Source of the DNA: Streptomyces guryensis
Lineage (GTDB): Bacteria > Actinomycetota > Actinomycetes > Streptomycetales > Streptomycetaceae
DNA length: 64,000 bases
Direction of reading: 5' to 3'
NCBI RefSeq assembly: GCF_021261325.1
Contig: NZ_JAJSBI010000002.1
Span: 248,001 to 312,000 of the forward strand
Both the position numbers and the translations under genes were made by a program. The notes below the pieces were generated by a model that saw only the letters and a program-made list of their open reading frames with translations, made no database searches and was not told the origin of the DNA. Below are positions 51,209 through 60,268 of this stretch, in pieces; positions within the stretch are counted from its first letter, which is position 1; each line of letters begins with the position of its first letter.

Positions 51209-52427
51209 CCGGCAGGCTCAGCAGGTGGAAGCCGTCGCCGGGCCAGTGCCCGAAGCGGACGTCGGCACGGTCCACGGCCAGCTCCGGTGCCGCCGGCCGC
51301 CGTACCAGAAGCTCCTCGAACACGACGCCCGTCACCAGCCGGCCGAGTGCCGCGCCGATGCAGTAGTGCGGGCCGTGCCCGAAGGCCAGGTGGCCGTCAC
51401 CGCGGCCGAACTCCCTTGCCACGTCGAGGCGTTCAGGGGCGTCGTAGGCGGCCGGGTCGTGGTCCGCGGCGAACAGGGCGACCGTCACCGCCTCGCCCTT
51501 CCTCAGCCCGGTGCCGGCGAACACGAAGTCCTCGGTCGCGTACAGCGTGGCGCCCATGCGGACCAGGGTGACGTACCGCAGGAGTTCGGGGACCGCGCGG
51601 CCCAGCAGCTCGGGCTCGGCGCGCAGCCGCTCCAGCTGGTCCGGGTGGTCGAGGAGGGCGAGCACGGCGTGGGCGAGGAACAGGGCGGGCGGGGTGATGC
51701 CGGTGTTGATGAGCAGGAAGAAGACGGTGACGATCTCGTCGTCGGCCATCCCGCCGTCCGCCAGCAGCGCCGACACCAGGTCGTCGGCGGGCTCGGCGCG
51801 CCGCCGGGTGACCAGGTCCTTGGTGTACTGCACGACGCCGCCGAGCCCTTCGAGGACGCGGCTGCCGTCGCCGTACGCGAAGTCCCGGATCCAGCCGCAG
51901 ACCTTGTCCTGGTCGGCCGCGTCGACGCCGAGGAGCGCGCAGATGACGGCGGTGCTCAGCGGGTAGGCGAACTCGCCCAGCAGATCGGCCTGTTCGCGCT
52001 CGGCAAGGGCCTCGATCAGCTCCCGCGCCGTCTTCTCCACGAAGGGGCGGAGCGCGGCGACCCGGCGGGCGGTGAAGGCGCGGGTGAGCGGGTTGCGGCG
52101 TCTGGTGTGCTCGTCGCCGTCGAACAGGGCCAGGTGCCCCGAGAGGTACTGCGCGTACTCGGGCGGGAGACCATCGGCACCCTGGGCCATCAACTCGGCC
52201 TGTGGATCCGGCATTTCGGAGTCCGGGATCGTCGAGCGGTCCCGGACCAGCCGCGGTTCGGCGAGCGCGGCCTTCACGTCCTCGTGGCGGGTGACGAGCC
52301 GTACGGGGGCGTTCAGACCAGGGAGGACGACGTGACCGAGGCCGGGGCGGGTGCGCAGGCCGGCGTAGGCGCCGACGGGGTTCTCGACGAGTTCGGGGGT
52401 GAGGTGAACGGGGTTCTCGGTGGTCAT
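51198..52427 (-). CDS. cytochrome P450
   Basis: This 409-residue cytosolic P450 has an I-helix segment (LLINTGITPPALFLAH) in which the usual AGxxT is replaced by a TGIT sequence, an ELLR (ExxR) K-helix and the haem loop FGHGPHYCIGAALGR. Similar P450s occur in natural-product clusters. It begins 40 bases after the DrrB-like permease on the same strand, so it is probably in the same operon as the exporter. It needs a ferredoxin encoded elsewhere. No biosynthetic core enzyme is nearby. Confidence 0.95.
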   Translation of the reverse strand: MTTENPVHLTPELVENPVGAYAGLRTRPGLGHVVLPGLNAPVRLVTRHEDVKAALAEPRLVRDRSTIPDSEMPDPQAELMAQGADGLPPEYAQYLSGHLALFDGDEHTRRRNPLTRAFTARRVAALRPFVEKTARELIEALAEREQADLLGEFAYPLSTAVICALLGVDAADQDKVCGWIRDFAYGDGSRVLEGLGGVVQYTKDLVTRRRAEPADDLVSALLADGGMADDEIVTVFFLLINTGITPPALFLAHAVLALLDHPDQLERLRAEPELLGRAVPELLRYVTLVRMGATLYATEDFVFAGTGLRKGEAVTVALFAADHDPAAYDAPERLDVAREFGRGDGHLAFGHGPHYCIGAALGRLVTGVVFEELLVRRPAAPELAVDRADVRFGHWPGDGFHLLSLPVRL

Positions 52428-52467
52428 CTCGGTTTCCTTTCGGGGTGGTTGGTGAGGTCTGTTCCGT

Positions 52468-53265
52468 TCAGCTGGGGTCGCGGTCGAACAGGCGGAGCGA
52501 CCACACGAAGCCGAGGACCGCGATCCCCACGCTCCACGCCACCGCCATCCAGCCGTTGTGCCCGATCCCGGTGCCGGTCAGCAGCCCGCGCACGGTCTCG
52601 ATGACCGTGGTGAACGGCTGGTACTCGGCGAACCAGCGGATCCAGGAGGGCATCGAGTCGACCGGCACGAAGGTGCTGCTGACGAAGGGCAGCAGGAACG
52701 AGATCGGCAGTGGCGCGTTGCTGGCCCCCTCCGGCGTCTTGCTGAGCAGCCCCAGGGCGACCGACAGCCAGGTCAGACCGAAGACGAAGAGAACGAGCAG
52801 CCCGCCGGCCGCCAGCCACTCCAAGGGGCTCGCGTCGGGACGGAAGCCGATGGCGAGGGCGACGACGGTCACCAGGACCAGGTTGAACACCGACTGGATG
52901 ACACTGCCGACCACATGGCCGACCAGGATCGACGCCCGGGATATCGCCATCGTGCGGAAGCGGGTGACGATGCCCTCGGTCATGTCCGTGCACACGGCGA
53001 CCGCCGTCGGCACGCTTCCGGTGCCCGCGGTCATCAGCAGGATGCCGGGGACGAGATAGGCGAGATAGGCGGTACGGCCGCCGCCCTGGCCGATCCCGGC
53101 GCCGAGCGCGGAGCCGAAGACGTACACGAACAGGAGCAGCAGGAAGACGGGGATGAGCGCGACCTGGAGCGTCATCGAGGGGTAGCGGCGGGCGTGCAGC
53201 AGGTTGCGGCGCAGCATGGTGAGCGAGTCGCGGACGTGCGGGGTGGAGGGGACGGCGGTGGTCAT
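52468..53265 (-). CDS. ABC-2 type permease, DrrB-like
   Basis: This 265-residue permease has six membrane segments and the ABC-2 signature region (GLLSKTPEGASNAPLPISFLLPFVSSTF). Its ATG overlaps the DrrA-like stop (ATGA). With the upstream ATPase it forms a small drug or lipid exporter. Confidence 0.93.
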   Translation of the reverse strand: MTTAVPSTPHVRDSLTMLRRNLLHARRYPSMTLQVALIPVFLLLLFVYVFGSALGAGIGQGGGRTAYLAYLVPGILLMTAGTGSVPTAVAVCTDMTEGIVTRFRTMAISRASILVGHVVGSVIQSVFNLVLVTVVALAIGFRPDASPLEWLAAGGLLVLFVFGLTWLSVALGLLSKTPEGASNAPLPISFLLPFVSSTFVPVDSMPSWIRWFAEYQPFTTVIETVRGLLTGTGIGHNGWMAVAWSVGIAVLGFVWSLRLFDRDPS

Positions 53266-54218
53266 CGGGCCTGCACCTTCTCGTGCTCGGGGCGGTCGGT
53301 GACCGCGAAGAAGACGTCGTCGAGGTCGGGGGTGTGCACGGTCAGGGAGTCGACGTCGACGGAGGCGCTGTCGAGGACGTCGAGCAGGGCGCGCAGGGTG
53401 TGCACGCTGCCGTCGCCCGGGACCTGGAGGGTGAGCGCCTCGTCGTCGCACAGGCCAAGGCCCAGCACCTGGGCCGCACGGGCGAGTTGAGCGGGGTCGA
53501 GGAACCGGAGCCGGACATGGCCGCCGGGGACCAGACGCTTGAGCTCGTCCGCCGTGCCCTCGGCGACGATCCGGCCGCCGTTGAGCACCGCGATGCGGTC
53601 GGCGAGCTGGTCGGCCTCCTCCAGGTACTGCGTGGTGAGGAAGACGGTGACCCCGCCGTCGACGAGATCGCGGATGATCTGCCACATGGTGTGCCGGGAG
53701 CGCGGGTCGAGGCCGGTCGTCGGCTCGTCGAGGAAGATCACCTCGGGGGAGCCGACCAGCGTCATCGCGATGTCCAGGCGACGGCGCATCCCACCGGAGT
53801 AGGCGGAGGCGGGCTTCTTCGCGGCCTCCACCAGGCCGAAGCGCTCCAGGAGTTCGGCGATGACGCGTCTGCCCTCGGGGCGGGGGAGGTGGTGCAGGTC
53901 CGCCATGAGCGCCATGTTCTCCTCGCCGGTGATCAGGTTGTCGACGGCGGAGAACTGGCCGGTGACGCCGATCGCGGTCCGTACGGCCTGCGGTGCGGCG
54001 GCGACATTGTGCCCGGCGACCCGGACCTCGCCGCCGTCGGCGCGGATCAGCGTGGAGAGGATCTGGACGGTGGTGGTCTTGCCGGCTCCGTTCGGACCGA
54101 GCAGCGCGAAGACCGTGCCGCGCGGAACGCGCAGATCGATGCCGTCGAGGACGACGTTGTCGCCGTACGCCTTGCGGAGGCCGGTGGCTTCGATGGCCGG
54201 AGGTGTCGTCGGGTTCAT
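53262..54218 (-). CDS. ABC transporter ATP-binding protein, DrrA-like
   Basis: This 318-residue ATPase has Walker A GPNGAGKTTTV near 38, signature YSGGMRRRLD near 137 and Walker B VIFLDEPTTGLDPR, plus the extra C-terminal domain typical of DrrA daunorubicin-resistance ATPases. It is first in the operon with the permease and P450. It could protect against a metabolite oxidised by the P450. Confidence 0.93.
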   Translation of the reverse strand: MNPTTPPAIEATGLRKAYGDNVVLDGIDLRVPRGTVFALLGPNGAGKTTTVQILSTLIRADGGEVRVAGHNVAAAPQAVRTAIGVTGQFSAVDNLITGEENMALMADLHHLPRPEGRRVIAELLERFGLVEAAKKPASAYSGGMRRRLDIAMTLVGSPEVIFLDEPTTGLDPRSRHTMWQIIRDLVDGGVTVFLTTQYLEEADQLADRIAVLNGGRIVAEGTADELKRLVPGGHVRLRFLDPAQLARAAQVLGLGLCDDEALTLQVPGDGSVHTLRALLDVLDSASVDVDSLTVHTPDLDDVFFAVTDRPEHEKVQAR

Positions 54219-54303
54219 GTCGCAGAGCGTGCACGGGGCTGGATTCAGCGCGGCTTCACTGTGGTTTCAGTGCCCGGGCGGACCGAAACCGGGGCAGTGG
54301 AAA

Positions 54304-54340
54304 GGGCGGGCCGCCGGTGGGGGAGTCCGGCGGCCCGCCC
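54304..54340 (-). terminator. terminator hairpin after GT39 gene
   Basis: The 13-bp arms GGGCGGGCCGCCG and CGGCGGCCCGCCC surround an 11-base loop, 24 bases beyond the GT39 stop on the minus strand. No T-run follows, which is usual for high-GC terminators. Confidence 0.65.
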
Positions 54341-54363
54341 GCTGTGGGTGGGGGATGTGAGGG

Positions 54364-56490
54364 TCAGCCGGCGTCGGAGGCGTCCAGGCGGTAGAGGCCG
54401 CTGTAGGCGCTCACGGCCGTGCCGTGCTTCTTGACCCAGGTGGAGATCTCGGAGTTGGTGGACTGGCCTCCGTCGCTGCTGACGACGACGTAGTGCAGCC
54501 TGCCCGACGTCACCAGGCTCTTGAGCTTTGCGAGCGTCATGGCGTTGTCACTGCCGGACCAGCCGCCCATCGAGATGACCGGCTGACCGGACTCCAGGAT
54601 GATCGAGGACGCGGTCTGGTCGGTCGCCACCGCCACCAGCCAGGAGGCGCCGTCCTGGTGCTTCTTCAGATACGTGATCATCGCGGAGCTGACCTGACCG
54701 CCCATGCCGCCGCCCATGCCTGCGGCCGTACGACCGCTCTGCGACTCGCTGCTTCCCCTGGCGCCGGTGCTTCCCGTACCGGAGGGCGGCTGCCCCATCG
54801 ACTGACCACCGGAGCTTCCCGAGCCACTCGGGGCGTTCCCGCCGGGCTTGCCGCCGCTCGTGCCCGGCGCACCGCCCTTGCTGCCGCTCGGACCGCCGCC
54901 CACGCCACCACCGCCCATACCTCCGCCGGTGTTGGGCCCAGCCGTCGGGTTGGTGCCGTTGCTGCTCGCGGTCGTCGCCGCCGAGGCGGAGTACGCGGCG
55001 GGCCCGGCGAGCAGGGCCACGATCGCCGCCAGAGCCGCGAAACCGACCAGCTTCTGCCGCTTCATGAACCGCCCGGCCAGGAGACCGAGCACCGCCGCAG
55101 CACCCGCGACCCCGACCACGACCTCCGCGACCGTGTACAGCGTTCCGGAGCCGGAGACCCGCTGGAGCAGGACGACGGCCCAGACCGAGCTGGCCGCGAT
55201 CGCCGCCGGGAGGGCCCAACCCCTCCCCCACGCTCGAATACGCTCGCGCGGGGGGACCCCCGTCGCAGCCGGGCCTTCCTCGAAGGCGCGGTGGAGCATC
55301 ACCCCGCCCGCACCGGCCAGCGCGGCGATACCCGGGGCCATGGCGGTGACGTAGTACGGGTGGAAGGTGCCCTCGGCCAGGGAGAAGGTCAGGTAGTGCA
55401 GGACGAACCAGCCGCCCCAGAGCATCAGAGCCGCCCGCCTGGTGTCCGTGCGCGGCGCCCGGCCGCGCAGCACCAGTCCGCCGACCAGGGCGATCGCCGC
55501 GAAGGGGATCAGCCAGGAGATCTGGCCCCCCATGATATCGTTGAACATCCGGTAGATGCCCGCGCTGCCGCCGAAGCTCGCGCCGTTGCCCTGCGAGCCC
55601 ACCGACGAACTCGCGCCGAAGATACGGCCGAACCCGTTGTAGCCGATGACCAGGTCCCACACGGTGTTGTCGGTCGAACCGCCGATGTAGGGGCGGGAGG
55701 AAGCCGGGATCAGGTCGACGACCACCATCCACCAGGCGCTGGAGGCGACCAGCGCCACCGTGCCGACGGCCAGGTTGCGGATACGTCGGCCCAGGCTCGC
55801 CCGAGCCGCCCACAGGTGGACCAGGAAGAACGCGGGCAGCACGACGTAGGCCTGCATCATCTTCGTGTTGAAGGCGAAGCCGATCGCGACGCCGGACCAC
55901 ACCATCGGCATCAGCCGCCCGGTGCGCACCGCCTTCAGCAGTGCCGCCGCGCCCAGCAGCATCAGGAAGACCAGGATCGGGTCCGGGTTGGTGTCACGGT
56001 TGATGGCGACCGTGATGGGCGTGAGGGTGAGCGTGAGCGCGGCGATCGTGCCCGCCACGACTCCGAAGTCCCGCTTGACCAGCCGGTACAGCAGCGCGAC
56101 CGAGCCCGTGCCGACGGCCACCATCGGCAGCATCAACTGCCAGGTGCCGAAGCCGAAGGCGCGGGCCGAAAGGCCCATCACCCACAGCGCGAACGGCGGC
56201 TTGTCGACCGTGATGAAGCTGCCGGAGTCCAGCGCGCCGAAGAAGAACGCCTTCCAGCTCTTGGTGCCGGAGTAGACGGCCGCGTCGTAGAAGGTGTTGC
56301 CGGTGATGGAGGAGAGGTTCCAGGCGTACAGGACCGTCGCCAGGAGCAGGATCCCCCACAGTGCGGGGCGGGCCCAGCGCGGGTCCTCGGGGGCGCCGGT
56401 GAAGAGCCTTCTGAGCCGGGTGGCGGGCGGGGCTTCGGCCCGGTGCCGGCCCTCCTGGGCGGGTGCGGGGGGCGGGGCGAGGGTCGTCAT
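54364..56490 (-). CDS. GT39/ArnT-like membrane glycosyltransferase
   Basis: This 708-residue GT-C enzyme has about eleven helices. The Asp-containing first loop TFYDAAVYSGTKSWKAFFFG near residue 60 and DKPPFALW are typical of PMT/ArnT-type transferases using polyprenyl-phosphate sugars. A Gly/Ser-rich linker (about 500-590) leads to an outer soluble domain (YLKKHQDGASWLVAVATDQ…) conserved in actinobacterial homologues. ATG 56490 has a GGAG site and overlaps a short upstream ORF. Confidence 0.92.
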   Translation of the reverse strand: MTTLAPPPAPAQEGRHRAEAPPATRLRRLFTGAPEDPRWARPALWGILLLATVLYAWNLSSITGNTFYDAAVYSGTKSWKAFFFGALDSGSFITVDKPPFALWVMGLSARAFGFGTWQLMLPMVAVGTGSVALLYRLVKRDFGVVAGTIAALTLTLTPITVAINRDTNPDPILVFLMLLGAAALLKAVRTGRLMPMVWSGVAIGFAFNTKMMQAYVVLPAFFLVHLWAARASLGRRIRNLAVGTVALVASSAWWMVVVDLIPASSRPYIGGSTDNTVWDLVIGYNGFGRIFGASSSVGSQGNGASFGGSAGIYRMFNDIMGGQISWLIPFAAIALVGGLVLRGRAPRTDTRRAALMLWGGWFVLHYLTFSLAEGTFHPYYVTAMAPGIAALAGAGGVMLHRAFEEGPAATGVPPRERIRAWGRGWALPAAIAASSVWAVVLLQRVSGSGTLYTVAEVVVGVAGAAAVLGLLAGRFMKRQKLVGFAALAAIVALLAGPAAYSASAATTASSNGTNPTAGPNTGGGMGGGGVGGGPSGSKGGAPGTSGGKPGGNAPSGSGSSGGQSMGQPPSGTGSTGARGSSESQSGRTAAGMGGGMGGQVSSAMITYLKKHQDGASWLVAVATDQTASSIILESGQPVISMGGWSGSDNAMTLAKLKSLVTSGRLHYVVVSSDGGQSTNSEISTWVKKHGTAVSAYSGLYRLDASDAG

Positions 56491-56648
56491 GACGCGTACT
56501 CCAGGGTTTCCAGAGAGGGGTTCGCCGGGGCGGGCAGGGCTTCGGCGGACTTTCGAGCGGCCGGCACCCGCGGTGTGGCCGTCCGCCGGGGTACGGCGAC
56601 GCGGGTACGGCCGGTGAGGGTGCCGGGCGGCATCCGGCGCATGCCCAT
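56487..56648 (-). CDS. possible 53-residue ORF coupled to GT39
   Basis: This short basic Pro/Arg-rich frame starts at ATG 56648 (MGMRRMPPGTL), ends in LETLEYAS and overlaps the GT39 start by ATGA. Third-position G/C is high, as in real genes. It has no known domain. It may be a leader ORF or a remnant. Confidence 0.35.
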   Translation of the reverse strand: MGMRRMPPGTLTGRTRVAVPRRTATPRVPAARKSAEALPAPANPSLETLEYAS

Positions 56649-56851
56649 CAGGTCGTCGACAGGTCGTAGGAACGGGAGATGAACTCACGCCCGGCGCCTC
56701 GCACCACGTCCGGATGCCGGTGCGGCCGGCTGCCGATCGCGAGGCCGCTGTGCCCGTCGCGGCCCCGGCCCTCGGCCGCCAGGTGCACGGCGTGCACGTG
56801 GGGGAGGCGGAGGGTCGGGTGCCGGACGCCTCCCGCGTTCGTTTCGTTCAT
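56648..56851 (-). CDS. possible small hypothetical ORF
   Basis: This frame of about 67 residues begins at an ATG reading MNETNAGGVRHPTL and ends in EFISRSYDLSTT. It touches the next short ORF by TGATG. There is no clear ribosome-binding site and no known family. The surrounding 570-base interval to the ABC ATPase otherwise holds promoter sequence and a TCAC/GTGA inverted pair near 56936. Confidence 0.3.
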   Translation of the reverse strand: MNETNAGGVRHPTLRLPHVHAVHLAAEGRGRDGHSGLAIGSRPHRHPDVVRGAGREFISRSYDLSTT

Positions 56852-57060
56852 GGCCATGACCATCGGGGCCCCGCCTGTGGGATCGCTGAGCGGGTACTGA
56901 GCGAAGGGTGAGAATCAGCGGACTCACAGGTCGGTCACAGTCGGGTGAGGACGGATCCCAAGGCTGGGGCCGGATCTGGCCAAACTCCCGAAGGAAAACG
57001 CGAAACACAGGCGGTCTAGACTCGGCCTGCAACGGCCCAGACCGAAGGGTGTTCGGCGTC

Positions 57061-58218
57061 TTGATACGCATAGATTCAGTCACCAAGCGCTACCCCGACG
57101 GCACCGTCGCGGTCGACAACCTCTCATTGGAGATACCCGACCGCTCGATCACTGTCTTCGTCGGACCGTCCGGCTGCGGCAAGACGACGACCCTGCGGAT
57201 GATCAACCGGATGATCGAGCCGAGCGAGGGCACGATCACCCTCGACGGCAAGGACATCACCCAGCAGCCGGTCAACACACTGCGGCGGTCCATGGGTTAC
57301 GTCATCCAGAACGCCGGCCTCTTCCAGCACCGCACGATCGTCGACAACATCGCCACGGTGCCCCGGCTGCTCGGCTGGAGCAAGGACAGGGCGCGGGCGC
57401 GGGCCCGGGAGCTGATGGAGCGGGTGGGGCTGGACGGCGCGCTCGCCAAGCGGTACCCGTACCAGCTGTCCGGAGGCCAGCAGCAACGCGTCGGTGTGGC
57501 GCGGGCGCTGGCCGCGGATCCGCCCGTGCTGTTGATGGACGAGCCGTTCTCGGCCGTCGACCCCGTGGTGAGGAAGGGGCTGCAGGACGAACTGCTCCGA
57601 ATACAGGGGGAGTTGGGCAAGACCATCGTCTTCGTCACCCATGACATCGACGAGGCCGTCAAGATCGGCACCATGGTCGCCGTGATGCGCACCGGCGGTC
57701 ACCTCGCGCAGTTCGCGCCGCCCGCCGAGCTGTTGTCCAGCCCCGCGGACGCGTTCGTCGAGGACTTCCTCGGCGCGGACCGCGGCATCCGGCGGCTGTC
57801 GTTCTTCTCCTCCGCCGGACTCGACCTGCTGACCTCCCCCGTCGTGGCCGTCGACGCCACCGCCGAGCAGATCGCCGAGCGCGGCGCGAACGACGTGCCG
57901 TACCTGCTCGTCATCGGTGCGGACGGCAGGCCGCTCGGCTGGAGCGAGCCGGGCGCCCTGACCGCCGGGGACATCGACCCGTCCCGGCTCCTCGCTCACG
58001 GCCGCCCCTTCGAGCACGGCAAGGACTCGCTGCGTGCCGCGCTCGACTGCGCCGTGCTCTCGCCCACCGGGTGGGCCGTCGCGGTAAGTGCCGACGGCCG
58101 GGTCGCGGGCGTCGTCTCGCAGCAGACCATCGGCGAGGCGATCCGCGCCGCCCACGCCGAGGGTCGCACCGACGCACGCGACTCCGGCGACGCCGGCGAC
58201 GCGAAGGTCGCGGGATGA
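57061..58218 (+). CDS. glycine betaine/choline-type ABC ATPase (OpuCA-like)
   Basis: This 385-residue ATPase has Walker A GPSGCGKTTTL near 35, LSGGQQQRVGVARAL near 138 and Walker B VLLMDEPFSAVDP. The C-terminal half has CBS-like repeats (VPYLLVIGADGRPLG and WAVAVSADGRVAGVVS) used in OpuA/OpuC-type transporters to sense ionic strength. TTG 57061 is chosen because family proteins begin at IRIDSVTKRYPDG; a GTG at 57049 is possible. It is first in an operon with two permeases. Confidence 0.93.
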   Translation: MIRIDSVTKRYPDGTVAVDNLSLEIPDRSITVFVGPSGCGKTTTLRMINRMIEPSEGTITLDGKDITQQPVNTLRRSMGYVIQNAGLFQHRTIVDNIATVPRLLGWSKDRARARARELMERVGLDGALAKRYPYQLSGGQQQRVGVARALAADPPVLLMDEPFSAVDPVVRKGLQDELLRIQGELGKTIVFVTHDIDEAVKIGTMVAVMRTGGHLAQFAPPAELLSSPADAFVEDFLGADRGIRRLSFFSSAGLDLLTSPVVAVDATAEQIAERGANDVPYLLVIGADGRPLGWSEPGALTAGDIDPSRLLAHGRPFEHGKDSLRAALDCAVLSPTGWAVAVSADGRVAGVVSQQTIGEAIRAAHAEGRTDARDSGDAGDAKVAG

Positions 58219-58925
58219 GCGGCGGCCTCTTCGACATCCCGAGCGACCTGCAGAACACGTACTGGGGTCTGGTCGGGCTGCATCTGCGCGAGGCCCTGAT
58301 CCCGGTCGTGGTCGGACTGGTCGTGGCGCTGCCCATCGCCCAGCTGTGCGTGCGGCTGCGCTGGCTGTACCCGCCCGTCCTGTGGGTCACGACGATCCTG
58401 TACGCGATCCCGTCCCTCGCCTTCTTCGTCGTCCTCATCGACTACACCGGCCAGACCGAGACGACGGTGATGATCCCGCTGGGCGTCTACAGCCTGGTGG
58501 TGTTCGTCCCGGCGATCGTCGACGGCGTCCGGTCCGTCCCGCAGGAGACCCTCGACGCGGCCACGGCGATGGGCCTCGGACCCGTACGCCGGTACTTCCA
58601 GGTCCAGTTGCCCATCGCCGCGCCCGCGATCATCGCCGGACTGCGGGTCGCGACCGTCTCCAGCATCTCCCTCGTCAGCGTCGGCATGCTGATCGGCAAC
58701 CAGGGCGGCCTGGGCAACCTGCTCAACGACGGCATGATCTACCACCAGCCGCGCCTGATCTGGCTGTCCGTGGTCGGCACCGCCGTCCTCGCCATCCTCG
58801 CGGACGCCCTGCTGGTTCTCCTGCGCGTGCTCGTCACGCCCTGGATGCCGCGTGGCAACCGCAGGTCCCGTCCCGTCGACGAACCCGAACCCATGCAGGC
58901 CGCACTGGAGGACGCCGTCCGATGA
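58215..58925 (+). CDS. osmoprotectant ABC transporter permease 1
   Basis: This 236-residue OpuCB-like permease has five to six hydrophobic segments and the LDAATAMGLGPVRRYFQVQLP loop facing the ATPase. Its ATG overlaps the ATPase stop (ATGA), and the end overlaps the next permease start. Confidence 0.93.
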   Translation: MSGGLFDIPSDLQNTYWGLVGLHLREALIPVVVGLVVALPIAQLCVRLRWLYPPVLWVTTILYAIPSLAFFVVLIDYTGQTETTVMIPLGVYSLVVFVPAIVDGVRSVPQETLDAATAMGLGPVRRYFQVQLPIAAPAIIAGLRVATVSSISLVSVGMLIGNQGGLGNLLNDGMIYHQPRLIWLSVVGTAVLAILADALLVLLRVLVTPWMPRGNRRSRPVDEPEPMQAALEDAVR

Positions 58926-59590
58926 ACGTCCTCCACTTCATCAACGCCTTCTTCGGCGACAGCGCCCACTGGCACGGCTACGACGGCATCCCCACCCGGC
59001 TGCGCGAGCACATCCAGTACTCGCTGACCGCGCTCGCGATCGCCGCCGCCATCGGCCTGCCGGTCGGCCTGCTCACCGGTCACACCGGGCGCGGCGGCAA
59101 CACGGTGGCGTTCATCGCCACCGCCGGCCGGGCCCTGCCCAGCTTCGGCCTGCTGGTGCTCATGTTCGTACTGCTCGGCCTCGGCCTGACCCCGGTGATG
59201 ATCCCCCTGGTCGTCCTCGCCGTCCCGCCGATCCTCGTCACCACGTACGAGGCGGTGCGCTCCGTCGACCCGTCCCCGGTGGACGCGGCCCGCGGCATGG
59301 GCATGGCCGAGCCCCGCATCCTCTTCCAGGTCGAACTCCCGGTCGCCCTCCCACTGATCCTCAGCGGCCTGCGCTCGGCGGCCATCCAGATCGTGTCGAC
59401 GGCCACCATCGCCGCGTATGTCTCTCTTGGCGGTCTTGGGCGGTACATCGTCGATGGTCTCTACCAGCGCAACTACGAGAAGGTGGTGGGTGGGGCGACC
59501 CTGGTTGCCGTGCTGGCGCTGGTGACACTCGGGTTCTTCTGGGCGGTGGCGCGGTTCACCGTGTCAGCGGGGGTGCGGCGCAGCAACTAG
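58922..59590 (+). CDS. osmoprotectant ABC transporter permease 2
   Basis: This 222-residue OpuCD-like permease has the loop VDAARGMGMAEPRILFQVELP. Its ATG overlaps the first permease stop by ATGA. The operon ends here; the substrate-binding protein usually found next is absent, and the downstream gene is on the other strand. Confidence 0.93.
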   Translation: MNVLHFINAFFGDSAHWHGYDGIPTRLREHIQYSLTALAIAAAIGLPVGLLTGHTGRGGNTVAFIATAGRALPSFGLLVLMFVLLGLGLTPVMIPLVVLAVPPILVTTYEAVRSVDPSPVDAARGMGMAEPRILFQVELPVALPLILSGLRSAAIQIVSTATIAAYVSLGGLGRYIVDGLYQRNYEKVVGGATLVAVLALVTLGFFWAVARFTVSAGVRRSN

Positions 59591-59610
59591 GCCGTGTTGA
59601 ACCCGCGGGC

Positions 59611-59657
59611 CGGTGGGGGCTGGTCGCGTAGTTCCCCGCGCCCCTTACGGGGCGCGG
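59611..59657. terminator. dispersed repeat copy 5 (short form) with hairpin
   Basis: GGTGGGGGCTGGTCGCGTAGTT begins a short-form repeat copy. Its end adds a hairpin of 9-bp arms CCGCGCCCC (59636-59644) and GGGGCGCGG (59649-59657). It sits between the convergent permease and CvnD-type genes and probably terminates both. Confidence 0.7.
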
Positions 59658-59665
59658 TCCTGCCG

Positions 59666-60268
59666 TCAGCCCTGGGTGCGCGCCAACGCCAACTCCAGTA
59701 CGACGAGCAGGGCGTCCCGGACCGAGCCCCGCTCCCGGGCGTCGAACACGACAACCGGCACACCGTCGGAGACATCCAGCGCCCAGCGGACCTCGTCCAG
59801 TCCGTGCTCGACCTTCCCGTCGAAGGCGTTGACGGCGACGGCGAACGGGATCTGCCGGTGCTCGAAGTAGTCGACGGCGGCGTAGCAGTCGTCCAGGCGG
59901 CGGGTGTCCACGATGACGAGGCCGCCGACCGAGCCCTCCACGATGTCGTCCCACATGAAGCCGAACCGCTCCTGGCCGGGCGTGCCGAACAGATACAGCT
60001 TCAGCGTCGGGTCGATGGTGATGCACCCGAAGTCCATCGCCACCGTGGTCGTCGTCTTGCGCGGGGTGTGGCTCAGGTCGTCCACGCCCGCCGCGACCTC
60101 CGTGATGGCGGCCTCGGTGGTCAGCGGCTCGATCTCGGAGATCGCACCCACGGCGGTGGTCTTGCCCACGCCGAAACCGCCCGCGATCACCATCTTGACC
60201 GGCAGCGGCGGTCGTACGGCGGCCCCCTGGTCGGCCGGGGCGAGGGTGGCCGGTTCAGTCGCTGTCAC
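59666..60268 (-). CDS. conservon GTPase-like protein (CvnD type)
   Basis: This 200-residue Ras-like small GTPase of the bacterial MglA-related group has a P-loop VIAGGFGVGKTTAVGAI near residue 28, a switch region GTPGQERFGFMW and VNAFDGK as the base-recognition segment. GTG 60268 overlaps the DUF742 gene by 14 bases. It acts with CvnA-C at the inner face of the membrane as a signalling complex that resembles eukaryotic G-protein systems. Confidence 0.93.
   Translation of the reverse strand: MTATEPATLAPADQGAAVRPPLPVKMVIAGGFGVGKTTAVGAISEIEPLTTEAAITEVAAGVDDLSHTPRKTTTTVAMDFGCITIDPTLKLYLFGTPGQERFGFMWDDIVEGSVGGLVIVDTRRLDDCYAAVDYFEHRQIPFAVAVNAFDGKVEHGLDEVRWALDVSDGVPVVVFDARERGSVRDALLVVLELALARTQG

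Noticed and set aside
51198-52427. P450 as the CvnE partner of the conservon
   Set aside because: It is 7 kb away from the CvnD gene, in another operon with an exporter.
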